From Rhodococcus sp. KRD197 (GTDB taxonomy: Bacteria > Actinomycetota > Actinomycetes > Mycobacteriales > Mycobacteriaceae), in assembly GCF_017168235.1 (NCBI RefSeq), contig NZ_JABFAO010000002.1, positions 124,001 to 188,000 on the forward strand: a DNA stretch of 64,000 nucleotides. Reading direction: 5' to 3'. The translations under genes and the position numbers were made by a program. Positions 25,331 to 33,759 of this stretch are shown piece by piece (the stretch's first letter is position 1; each line of letters begins with the position of its first letter). Under the pieces are notes generated by a model. It ran no database searches. It saw only the letters and a list, made by a program, of their open reading frames with translations, and was not told the DNA's origin.

Positions 25331-26542
25331 ATGTCTGCCCAGCAATTGGTGAAGGGTCAGAACGGTCCGATCACCGCAACCGACGTGGTCGTCTCGGTGC
25401 AGCTCACCGCCCCGGCCGACCTGTCCGCCCTCCTGGTCGGGGCCGACGGCAAGGTTCGCTCCGACGCCGATTTCGTCTTTTTCAACCAGCCCACCGGCCC
25501 TGGCGTTCGACTCGTTCCCGGTCGAACCGGCCAACCCGCACAGCTGGCGATCTCGCTGACGCAGATTCCGGCCGACATCGAGCAGATTCGCGCCGTCATC
25601 ACCCTGGAGGACGCGTCGAGCAGCTTCGGACGCTCCGCGCCACCGACCGCGTATGTCTCCGATGCGCAGGGCAACTCGCTCTTCCAGTACTCCGTCGACG
25701 GCCTGACCGCCGAATCGATCGTCATCGCTGTCGAAATCTACCGGCGCTCCGGCGCCTGGAAAGTACGAGCCGTCGGGCAGGGTTACGCGGGTGGTTTCGC
25801 GGCACTCGTCACCGATCACGGAGTGTCCGTCGACGACGCCCCCGCCGCACAGCCCGTCTCCGCACCCGTACCACCCGCACCCGCGCCACCCGCTCCTGCA
25901 CCGTCCGCACCTGCCGGCCCGCCGGAAGTGAGCCTGACGAAGGCTCGTCCAGTCAGCCTCACGAAGGGGCAGAAGGTCACCCTCCGCAAGGACGGTGGCG
26001 TCGCGCTGACCGTCATCCGCATGGGACTCGGTTGGGATCCGGTACCTGCACCGAAGAAGACGGGCTTCTTCGGTGGCGGCGGCAGCAAGAGCGGAAACAT
26101 CGACCTCGACGCATCGGCCATCATGCTGGCCGGCAAGAACGTCGTCGACGTCGTCTACTACGGGCAGCTCAAAGCCAAAGACGGTTCCATCCTGCACGAG
26201 GGTGACAACCTCACAGGTGAAGGCGAAGGTGACGACGAGGTCGTGGGCGTCGACCTGACGCGGGTGTCGCCGCAGGTTACCTCGATCGTGTTCACGGTGA
26301 CCTCCTATCGGGGACAGACTTTCGAGCAGATCGACAATGCGTTCTGCCGACTCGTCGACGACACCAACAACACCGAGCTCGCACGATTCACCCTGCAGGG
26401 CGGGATGCCGTTCACCGGCCTCGTCATGGCCAAGGTGTACCGCGAGGGTGCGAACTGGAAACTTCAAGCCATCGGCGAGGGCATCAACGCCAAGCACGCG
26501 GGCGAAGCGGTTCCGCAGCTCGGACGCTTCGTTCAGGCCTGA
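25331..26542 (+). CDS. Tandem TerD-domain protein
   Basis: The 403-residue protein holds two TerD-type domains joined by a Pro/Ala linker (about 170-199). The C-terminal domain (about 200-390) has both calcium motifs, IDLDAS (257-262) and [13 protein letters not shown] (291-303). The N-terminal domain (1-165) keeps the fold landmarks FVFFNQP and [13 protein letters not shown] but lacks the acidic GEGEGDDE loop, so it probably does not bind calcium in the same way. I place the start at the ATG at 25331 with AAGGAC ten bases upstream. It runs convergently into the GT87 gene with one base between them. Confidence 0.88.
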   Translation: MSAQQLVKGQNGPITATDVVVSVQLTAPADLSALLVGADGKVRSDADFVFFNQPTGPGVRLVPGRTGQPAQLAISLTQIPADIEQIRAVITLEDASSSFGRSAPPTAYVSDAQGNSLFQYSVDGLTAESIVIAVEIYRRSGAWKVRAVGQGYAGGFAALVTDHGVSVDDAPAAQPVSAPVPPAPAPPAPAPSAPAGPPEVSLTKARPVSLTKGQKVTLRKDGGVALTVIRMGLGWDPVPAPKKTGFFGGGGSKSGNIDLDASAIMLAGKNVVDVVYYGQLKAKDGSILHEGDNLTGEGEGDDEVVGVDLTRVSPQVTSIVFTVTSYRGQTFEQIDNAFCRLVDDTNNTELARFTLQGGMPFTGLVMAKVYREGANWKLQAIGEGINAKHAGEAVPQLGRFVQA

Positions 26543-26543
26543 C

Positions 26544-28112
26544 TCAGGCGCTATCCGAGACCGTCTTGCGCCGCACTGGTTTCGCACCTCTGCGGACGTC
26601 CGGCGCCCGATCGAGAACACCGCCGATCGGATCGTCGACACCTCCGCCGCGAACCAGATCCTCGCTCGGACGGTAGATCTGGCGCACCACCAGCGCGCAC
26701 AGACCAATGACCGCGATGTCACGAACGACGACGGCTGCGGTGAACCACTGTTCGGGGACACCCTTGTTCCCAACACCGAGGTAGTAGTACATACGCGGAA
26801 ACCACACGAGGGCATCGACCGCCATCCACGCCAACAGGATTCTCCGGTGCGGTAGCGCGAGCACAGCGAGCGGAACCAGCCACAGTGAATACTGCGGGCT
26901 CCATACCTTGTTGGTCAGCAGAAAGCCGGCCACGACAAGGAAGGCCAGCTGCGCGAGCCTCGGTCGGGTCGGCGCATTGAGGGCGATGTAGGCGATCGCG
27001 GCACAGACAAGCCCGAACAGCACGAACGTGACCGCATTGAGCACGATCGGAGTGTCACCCGCGTACTGCACACCGTCGAACCCGGCCCACCCCGTGAAGG
27101 AGGCCACCACGTTGTAGATCGAATCGGGATCGGCACCGCGAGTGGAGTTGAGCCGCATGAACTCGTACCACCCGCTCGGAAAGAGGATGGCTATCGGAAG
27201 ATTCACGGCGAGCCAGGCCGCCACCGCGGCACACGCGGTGACACCCCACTCGCGCATCTTCCCGGCACGCCAGCACAGCACCAGTAGCGGCCCCAGCAAC
27301 AGCAGCGGATACAGCTTGGCGGCGCCACCGAGTCCCAGCAGAACGCCGGCGAGAACCGGTTTCTTCCGACCCCACGCGAGCAGACCGCCGGCCGCGAATG
27401 CGGTCGCCAAAGCGTCGAAGTTGGTGAAGGCATGCACCACAACCAAGGGCGAGGCAGCGACGAGTGCGGCGTCGAAGATACGGCGCCCAGCCGAGAGCGC
27501 CGTAGCCCACACCGTCACCAACCATGCGATGGCCAACCCGAGTGTGACGACGTTGAAGTAGACGGCCACGTCGAGCGCCTGCGGCAACCACGACACCGAT
27601 GTCCACGATCTCGCGACCACCATCGATCCGTACTGGTACAGCCCGGACAGCACCGGATACTCCATATACCGGATCTGCGAGGTGCCGTCCGCCGCGGTTT
27701 CCTCCCAGGACTTCTTGTACGGGAACGCGCCCTCGTCGAGTCGCTCCGCGCCGAACAGGGGAACGGTGTCGGAATAGCACATCGCGACGTACTGGCGGCT
27801 TCCGCTCCAGTCCAATCCGAGGGCACCGTCGGGCCCGTTCGGTGCCTGTTGGATACAGCCCGCTTTCGCGAACCACCCGAAGCACAGGAACACCACCGCG
27901 AGCAGCAACAGCACGCGCAGGGGGGTCATGAAGCGCTGCCGCCCGATCAACGCGTGTTTTCCTGCGGGTCCACCGATGACCGAGGCCAGCTCCGCCACCA
28001 TCGGATCGGTGTTCGCGGGCCTGTCGCGCGTGGCGTCGGACGACAGATCCGGGGCCGGAGTGGCCGGGCTCGCGATGCGGCGGCCGACCGGTTGGGCGGA
28101 TCTGTCGTTCAC
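26544..28112 (-). CDS. GT87 mannosyltransferase-like membrane protein (Rv0051-like)
   Basis: The 522-residue protein has a cytoplasmic N-terminus of about 60 residues and then roughly ten membrane helices. RYMEYPVLSGLYQYGSMV and the late WSPQYSLWLVPLAVLAL segment place it in the GT87/DUF2029 family. It starts 9 bases after the ponA stop, as Rv0051 follows ponA1 in M. tuberculosis, so it is the ancestral member of this locus. It probably transfers mannose from polyprenol-phosphate mannose to a cell-envelope glycolipid, with co-expression with peptidoglycan synthesis. The acceptor is not known. Confidence 0.82.
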   Translation of the reverse strand: MNDRSAQPVGRRIASPATPAPDLSSDATRDRPANTDPMVAELASVIGGPAGKHALIGRQRFMTPLRVLLLLAVVFLCFGWFAKAGCIQQAPNGPDGALGLDWSGSRQYVAMCYSDTVPLFGAERLDEGAFPYKKSWEETAADGTSQIRYMEYPVLSGLYQYGSMVVARSWTSVSWLPQALDVAVYFNVVTLGLAIAWLVTVWATALSAGRRIFDAALVAASPLVVVHAFTNFDALATAFAAGGLLAWGRKKPVLAGVLLGLGGAAKLYPLLLLGPLLVLCWRAGKMREWGVTACAAVAAWLAVNLPIAILFPSGWYEFMRLNSTRGADPDSIYNVVASFTGWAGFDGVQYAGDTPIVLNAVTFVLFGLVCAAIAYIALNAPTRPRLAQLAFLVVAGFLLTNKVWSPQYSLWLVPLAVLALPHRRILLAWMAVDALVWFPRMYYYLGVGNKGVPEQWFTAAVVVRDIAVIGLCALVVRQIYRPSEDLVRGGGVDDPIGGVLDRAPDVRRGAKPVRRKTVSDSA

Positions 28113-28121
28113 CCGGTCAGG

Positions 28122-30761
28122 CTACCCGGCCGGATCCGATCCCTGCGCGGGTTCCCCGGGCACCGCTGGCTCTTCCGGGGTCGCAGGCGCAGGTGCGAGG
28201 CCCGGCAGCGGAATCGTCACCCCGGGCAGAATCTCCACCTGTCGAGGAGTGATGACCACGGGCGGGGAGATCTCGGTGGGTATGGGCAGCGTGATCGGCG
28301 GCTGCTCCGTCGGCGTCTCCTGCGGCGTCGTGGCAGGAGGGGCTGGAGCCGAATACTGCGGTACCCCAGCCTGTCCGGCAATGGGCTCCGGCGTCGGGAA
28401 CGACTCGTTGGTGGTGCCTTCCAACGCCCCGTCCATCGTGTCCTTCCAGATGTCGGAAGGAAGTCCGGAACCGTAGATCGGTCCGCCCCAGCTGTTCTCG
28501 AGCGGTAAGCCCTGCTCGGTGCCGACCCATACCGCCGTCGACAGCGAGGGTGTGTACCCGACCATCCAGGCGTCCTTGTTGTCCCCGGTGTCGCCCAGCT
28601 GTGCGGTACCGGTCTTCGCGGCGGATTGCCGTCCACCTGCGAGATTGTGGCCGTTGGAGTATCCGGCGATGGGACGCATGGCGGAGGTGGCATTGTCCGC
28701 GACAGCGGCCGAGACCACCTGCTCGCCCGGTTCGGTGCCTCGATCGAGCAGCACCGTGCCGTCGGCGGTGACGACGCGTTGCACGAAGTGCGGTGCGTGA
28801 TACACACCGGAGGCCGCGAGCGTCGCGTATGCCGAGGCCATGTCGATGACCCGGGACTGGTACTGCCCGAGCACGATTCCGTTGTTCGGTCCGGTCCCGT
28901 TCGGCTCGGTCAGCGTAGGACCGACACCCGGAAGCTCCTCGGCCACACCCAGTCGGTGCGCCATGTCCGCGATGGCCTGCGGGCCGTCGTCCATCGACAG
29001 CTGCATGCGGTAGAAGCTCGTGTTCAGCGAACGCTTGAGCGCCTCGGCGATGGTGCAGGTTCCGCAGGACGCGCCCTCGACGTTGCCGATCTCGATACCG
29101 TCGACGGTCAGCGGCGAGCTGTCGTACATCTTCGACAGTGGAATGCCCTGATCGAGTGCGGCGGCAAGCCCGAACACCTTGAACGACGAGCCGGTCTGTA
29201 GACCCGACTGGGCGAAGTCGAAGCCCGCGCCGTCCGCGCCGCCGTAATACGACCGGACGGCACCGGTACGGGGATCGATCGACACCGAGGCCGTACGGAG
29301 CTCTGGCGACTCGCCCTCCATGTTCGAGTTCACCGCCTCGATCGCAGCCGCCTGGGCCGCCGGATCGATCGTGGTGGTGATCTGCAGGCCTTCGGTGTTG
29401 AGGTCCTGCTCACTGACGCCCTCGGCGGACAGCTCACGCAACACCTGTGTCTTGATCAAACCGTTGGGTCCGCTGTCTGCACTACCGACGGCCGCGGATG
29501 CGCTCGGCACCCACTGCGGGAATGTCATCGCCGCGCGCTGAGCCTGCTCGAGATTGCCCTGCGAGACCATGCCGTCGAGCACGTAGTTCCAGCGCGACTC
29601 TGCGCCTTCGAGGTTGAACTCCGGATCCAGATTCGATGGCATCTGGATGACCGAGGCCAGTACTGCGCCCTCTTCGATGGACAGCGCTTCGACGGGCTTG
29701 CCGAAGTATGCCGTCGACGCTGCCGCGATGCCGTAGGCGCCGCGTCCGAAGTAGATGGTGTTGAGGTATGCGGCAAGGATGTCGTCCTTGGACCACTGAC
29801 GCGCCATCTTCGAGGAGAGGACCAACTCGCGCATCTTTCGCGTCAGCGTCCGCTCGGAGCCGACGAGCGCGTTCTTCACGTACTGCTGCGTGATGGTCGA
29901 TCCGCCACCTGCGCTGTCGCGGCCGAGCACATTGTCCCTCGCCGCGCGCGCGAAACCGGTGATCGAGAAACCCGGGTTCGAGTAGAAGTCGCGGTCCTCC
30001 GCGGAAAGCACCGCATTGCGAACGTGCAGCGGGATCTGGTCGATGTTCACATCGGTTCGGTTGCCCTCGGGTGGGACGACCCTGGCGATCTCACTGGTTC
30101 CGTCGGCGGCATAGATCTTCGCCACCTGATTGGTCTTGATGTCACCGGGACGCGGCACGTCCTCGACGACGTACGCGACCATGAACGCGAGAAGCGGGAC
30201 GACCATGCCCAGCGCGAACAGTGCCAGCACGGTCCTCCGGACTGTGCGCCATCTGGACTTCTTCTTCGTTTTCGCGGCGGTACCTCTCTCGGGCGGTTCG
30301 GGCGGTTCACTGCCCGACGATCGTGGGGAATTCTCGTTCGGCGGACCCACAGGTGGGCGCGTCGGTGGGCCGGTCGGTGGACGGCCGGCTCCGCCCGCGC
30401 CCGCGTGCGGCGGACGACCCGGCAGAGGTGTCGGAGGAGGTCCGAGCGGGCGACCCTGCGCGTCGCGCGGCATCTGCGGAGGGATCGGGCGGCCCTGGGC
30501 ATCTCGTCGAATGGGCGGCGGTGGGCCTGGCCGGGCACCCGGCGGTGGGCCTGACCGGGCACCCGGCGGTGGGCCTGGCCGGGCACCCGGCGGTGGGCCG
30601 AGCGGTCGGCCTTGCGCGTCGCGTCGCATGCCGGGAGGGGGGCCGACGGGTCGACGTCCCGGAGGCGGGCCCGGTGGGCGCCTCGACGGGTCGCGGTCGC
30701 CGGGATTGCCGCCCGGCTCGTGGTTGCCACCAGGGTTGGCGTTGTCGTATGGGGAACTCAC
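28122..30761 (-). CDS. ponA: Class A penicillin-binding protein (PonA1-like)
   Basis: This bifunctional peptidoglycan synthase has 879 residues. A Pro/Gly/Arg-rich cytoplasmic tail (about 1-165) contains PPPGAR repeats and precedes a TM helix (about 178-199). The glycosyltransferase 51 domain has the catalytic Glu255 in SAEDRDFYSN and GGSTITQQYVKN. The transpeptidase domain has SSFK (nucleophile Ser525), SLN (578-580) and KTG (716-718). A Pro-rich C-terminal tail follows. I prefer the GTG at 30759-30761, which has GGAGA seven bases upstream, over a TTG ten codons earlier. It is between DUF5318 and a GT87 gene, as in Rv0049-Rv0050-Rv0051. Confidence 0.93.
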   Translation of the reverse strand: MSSPYDNANPGGNHEPGGNPGDRDPSRRPPGPPPGRRPVGPPPGMRRDAQGRPLGPPPGARPGPPPGARSGPPPGARPGPPPPIRRDAQGRPIPPQMPRDAQGRPLGPPPTPLPGRPPHAGAGGAGRPPTGPPTRPPVGPPNENSPRSSGSEPPEPPERGTAAKTKKKSRWRTVRRTVLALFALGMVVPLLAFMVAYVVEDVPRPGDIKTNQVAKIYAADGTSEIARVVPPEGNRTDVNIDQIPLHVRNAVLSAEDRDFYSNPGFSITGFARAARDNVLGRDSAGGGSTITQQYVKNALVGSERTLTRKMRELVLSSKMARQWSKDDILAAYLNTIYFGRGAYGIAAASTAYFGKPVEALSIEEGAVLASVIQMPSNLDPEFNLEGAESRWNYVLDGMVSQGNLEQAQRAAMTFPQWVPSASAAVGSADSGPNGLIKTQVLRELSAEGVSEQDLNTEGLQITTTIDPAAQAAAIEAVNSNMEGESPELRTASVSIDPRTGAVRSYYGGADGAGFDFAQSGLQTGSSFKVFGLAAALDQGIPLSKMYDSSPLTVDGIEIGNVEGASCGTCTIAEALKRSLNTSFYRMQLSMDDGPQAIADMAHRLGVAEELPGVGPTLTEPNGTGPNNGIVLGQYQSRVIDMASAYATLAASGVYHAPHFVQRVVTADGTVLLDRGTEPGEQVVSAAVADNATSAMRPIAGYSNGHNLAGGRQSAAKTGTAQLGDTGDNKDAWMVGYTPSLSTAVWVGTEQGLPLENSWGGPIYGSGLPSDIWKDTMDGALEGTTNESFPTPEPIAGQAGVPQYSAPAPPATTPQETPTEQPPITLPIPTEISPPVVITPRQVEILPGVTIPLPGLAPAPATPEEPAVPGEPAQGSDPAG
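30517..30606 (-). repeat. 24-bp tandem repeat within ponA
   Basis: Three complete and one partial copies of a 24-bp unit (30517-30540, 30541-30564, 30565-30588, then a partial) encode PPGARPGP-type octapeptides in the cytoplasmic tail of PonA. Copies differ at single bases. Repeat-number variation between strains is likely but cannot be seen here. Confidence 0.85.
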
Positions 30762-30830
30762 GTACAGGTCTCCAGTGTTTGCGGCAGGCAAGTGCTCGTG
30801 CCGACCGGGTCGCTCAGCGAAGCGATTGTG

Positions 30831-31262
30831 TCACTCACTCGCTGTTCGACGGTTCGGTTGGCGTGAACTCGACCGCGACCGGCGCGGTTGCTTCGGGGGC
30901 GGTACGGCACCCAAGACGTAGGACTGAACGAGGTGATTCCAACTGCAGGAACGACACACCTCGACCACGTGTACCGAAAATTCTTCCTGCGTGGCCGCCA
31001 GGCGGACCAGCTCGTCGGCGGTGCGAGCGGAACCGGCGAGCGGGCCGAGCTTCTCGCCGAACACCCACGAGACGAGGGTGAGCTGTTCTTTTCTGCAGAT
31101 CGGACAGACGACATCGCTGCCGCGGCCATGGAACTTGGCAGCCCGAAGTAGGTACGGGTCGGCGTCGCACACGGCAGTGACGCCCGTCCTACCCGAGTAC
31201 ACCTCGGCAAGCAGCGACCGTCGCTGAAGGGCGTAGTCCACCACCTGTCGCTGAAGTCGCAC
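30831..31262 (-). CDS. DUF5318 zinc-ribbon protein (Rv0049-like)
   Basis: The 143-residue protein starts VRLQRQVVDYALQRRSLLAEVYSG-like and carries two CxxC pairs, CPIC and CRSC, that could hold one zinc ion. It closely resembles Rv0049, which also lies directly upstream of ponA1. I place the start at the GTG at 31260-31262, which matches that protein, although the frame is open ten codons further. No function is established; conserved linkage with ponA suggests a role in cell-wall growth. Confidence 0.8.
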   Translation of the reverse strand: MRLQRQVVDYALQRRSLLAEVYSGRTGVTAVCDADPYLLRAAKFHGRGSDVVCPICRKEQLTLVSWVFGEKLGPLAGSARTADELVRLAATQEEFSVHVVEVCRSCSWNHLVQSYVLGAVPPPKQPRRSRSSSRQPNRRTASE

Positions 31263-31350
31263 GTTGACCAGAGTACGTGCGGCCGACGACACACGGGGTG
31301 GGCACCGTCGGACCGGTGCAAGCGGAAGCCTGCGAAACTATGCTCCACCT

Positions 31351-32169
31351 GTGCCGACGCGACTTCCACCCTCTACCCGTGCGAGAGACACCGACCGCAC
31401 AGACACGTGCGCGACGCTCGACGAGGCCCATGCAGACGGGCAGTTGTCCGAGGAAGAGCATGCCGCGCGACTCGACCTGGCGATGGAGGCCGAGACGCTC
31501 GCAGATCTGCATTCCCTGATCGAGGACCTGCAGAACGAGTCCGAACTCGCGCGGATGGCGGATCCGATCGAGCTGGCGCACCCGGTGCGAACGGCTCGGT
31601 CGTCGCGAATCGGTTTCTTCTCCGTCGCTGTGCCGGTCATCGTCGGTCTCATCGCTCTCACTTTCGGCGTCCGCGCCTGCGCGACGCCGGACGAGCCCGT
31701 CCAGCCCTACGGTGACATGGGTTACCAGAACCCGGCCATCGTGGCCGATATCGCAGCGGCCATGCAGGCCAAGACCGGAACCACCGTCGTCGACAGTCTT
31801 GGCTTGTTTCCCGAGTACGCAATCGTCCGGATGCCAGGGCCGGGAACCCCACAGAAACAGGTCACGTACGACTTCCGCGACGGAGTGTTGGAGGACTTCG
31901 ACGACGATTGGTCGAGTCCCCGTACCGCGAATCAGGCGCAGGTCGATCTGACCTCGCTCGATCTGCAGAAGATCTCGGGCATAGTCGCAGGCGCTGCCGA
32001 GAGCTTGAACCTCTCGCGTGTGGACACCATCAACATCCAGATTCGAGGCGAGAAGGACGGGCCGGAAGTGTTGATCAGCGCCGCCAACACCGATCAGGAA
32101 CGAGGGTCCATGTCCGTCGATCCGTCGGGCAATTTCTTGTACGTCACCCCCTTCCGGTTCGGCGAGTAG
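31351..32169 (+). CDS. DUF1707 membrane-anchored protein, copy 1
   Basis: The 272-residue protein has an N-terminal DUF1707 domain (about 8-52: RARDTDRTDTCATLDEAHAD and GQLSEEEHAARL). One membrane helix follows (about 86-105), then an extracytoplasmic beta-rich domain of about 165 residues with no recognised fold. DUF1707 is a short helical module found near the N-terminus of actinobacterial membrane proteins. The start is a GTG with a weak ribosome-binding site. A related gene follows after 7 bases. Confidence 0.75.
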   Translation: MPTRLPPSTRARDTDRTDTCATLDEAHADGQLSEEEHAARLDLAMEAETLADLHSLIEDLQNESELARMADPIELAHPVRTARSSRIGFFSVAVPVIVGLIALTFGVRACATPDEPVQPYGDMGYQNPAIVADIAAAMQAKTGTTVVDSLGLFPEYAIVRMPGPGTPQKQVTYDFRDGVLEDFDDDWSSPRTANQAQVDLTSLDLQKISGIVAGAAESLNLSRVDTINIQIRGEKDGPEVLISAANTDQERGSMSVDPSGNFLYVTPFRFGE

Positions 32170-32176
32170 GACACCC

Positions 32177-33034
32177 ATGGCATCGACATCGAAATACCGC
32201 GCGACCGCCCTGCGTGCCCGCGACATCGATCGCGCACTCACGGCCACTGCACTGGACACTGCATACGCCGACGGGCAGCTCACCTTCGGCGAGCACCGAC
32301 TCAGAACCGAGCGCGCGCGAACGGCAGTGACTCTCGACGAGCTCCGACGGCTCGTCGCCGACCTCCAACTCGATGTCGATCTTCCCGAGCCGGAGGCCGG
32401 ACGATCGGCTTCGAGGCCCCGGGTGCTCCTCGTGCTCGGGTCGGTGGTGATCGTGGCCGCCGGGTTGGTGCTGTTCTTCGCGACGAGGGAGGACAAGGTG
32501 GAGGTGGCAGCGGTGGCAGCCCCCGTGCCGTCTCCGGTGGAGACGGTGCTGATGCCATTGCCGGACGACGTCACGCCGATCGTCGCCCGACCTTTCGTGT
32601 TCGACACCGCCGCGGGTCTCGACGACTTCCGGGACCGTTTCATCGAGCGGTTCGGAAGCTCTCAGGTGGTATCGCTGAGCCTGCAGGTCGACGAGGGCTC
32701 GCGTGCCGACGTCTACCGCCTCGACGCCGAGGGTCGGGTCGAGCGGATCATGGTCAACGGTGGATTCGAACCACAGAAAGACACATCCCTACCGGAGGAA
32801 GGCCAGCTCGGCTTCGACTGGAATCTGCTCGACTCGGCCGTCGTGGCGGGCGTCATCGCCGGCGCGCCCGAGACCGTCGGGGCACCCCAGGGCGTAGTCG
32901 ACTGGGTCAGCATCGACAACGACGAAGGCGAACAACGCATCTCGGTATCGGTGAGCGTTCCAGATCTATCCGGCGGGCGGGTCGAAACCGACTTCGCCGG
33001 CAATCCGACGTACGTGTCGCCTGCTCGGCGCTGA
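32177..33034 (+). CDS. DUF1707 membrane-anchored protein, copy 2
   Basis: The 285-residue protein repeats the architecture of the upstream gene: DUF1707 (about 11-55, LRARDIDRALTATALDTAYA, then GQLTFGEHRLRTERA), one membrane helix (about 82-103) and an exported C-terminal domain. Both C-terminal domains end in a similar strand (FLYVTPFRF and PTYVSPARR), so the pair probably arose by duplication. The spacing of 7 bases indicates co-transcription. Confidence 0.75.
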   Translation: MASTSKYRATALRARDIDRALTATALDTAYADGQLTFGEHRLRTERARTAVTLDELRRLVADLQLDVDLPEPEAGRSASRPRVLLVLGSVVIVAAGLVLFFATREDKVEVAAVAAPVPSPVETVLMPLPDDVTPIVARPFVFDTAAGLDDFRDRFIERFGSSQVVSLSLQVDEGSRADVYRLDAEGRVERIMVNGGFEPQKDTSLPEEGQLGFDWNLLDSAVVAGVIAGAPETVGAPQGVVDWVSIDNDEGEQRISVSVSVPDLSGGRVETDFAGNPTYVSPARR

Positions 33035-33039
33035 TCGAG

Positions 33040-33726
33040 GTGACGAACACTAGCCGTACACAGGCACTCGTGCTCGTTGCACAGTATGTGCACGCGCGTC
33101 GACTCGACCACCCGGTGCGGGTAGCCGTTGACGGCGTAACCGCTTCCGGTAAAACAACTTTGGCCAACGAGCTGAGCGAGATGTTGTCGTAGCTGGGCCG
33201 GTCCGCACACCGACTCAGCATGGACGGCTTCCACCGTCCCAGGGCGCGCCGGTACAAGCAAGGCAGGCACTCAGCGCTAGGGTACTACGAAGACGCCTAC
33301 GACTTCGCCTCGCTCGCACGGCGTGTCCTGATCCCACTCGGACCCGGCGGCGACTACCGCTACACGAGAGCCGTAATCGACTTGGCCTCAGACACTCCCG
33401 TCGACGAGCCTGCCGTCCAACTGCAGCAATCCGCGGTCCTCATCGTCGACGGTACGTTCCTCCAGAAGCCCGAGATCGCCGACCTGTGGGACACAACCAT
33501 TTTCGTTCACACTTCGCTCGATGTCGCCAGACGACGCGGGGTAACTCGCGACGCGGAGGCGCTCGGCGGAACCGAGAAGGCAGACACCGCATTCACGGTT
33601 CGCTACCACGCGGCGTCGCAGATGTATCTCGACGAAGCGAGGCCGGCCAAGCACGCGAGCCTGGTGTTCGACAACGACGACCTCGATCACCCGTCCGTCC
33701 GAATGGCCAATCCCGAATCATCCTGA
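33040..33726 (+). pseudogene. Uridine kinase-like P-loop protein with in-frame amber stop
   Basis: From the GTG at 33040 the frame reads VAVDGVTASGKTTLANELSE, a clear P-loop of the uridine kinase/phosphoribulokinase family. It hits TAG at 33190-33192 (codon 51), then continues in the same frame for 178 more codons with LSMDGFHRPR, GYYEDAYDFASL, VDGTFLQKPE and RYHAASQMYLDEA, all typical of the family. The protein is therefore split by one nonsense codon with no frameshift; a CAG to TAG change is the simplest cause. A shorter product from the ATG at 33220 would lack the P-loop and could not bind ATP. A sequencing error is possible. Confidence 0.8.
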
Positions 33727-33759
33727 GCTGCAGGATGCTTGGTCGAAGCGGTGACGCAC

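Noticed and set aside
13290-26543. Prophage or integrative element as carrier of the ter island
   Set aside because: I found no integrase, transposase, tRNA target or flanking direct repeat, so the route of insertion is left open.
30517-30606. Short regular repeats that might suggest a CRISPR array
   Set aside because: The units are contiguous without spacers and encode a Pro-rich octapeptide repeat in PonA.
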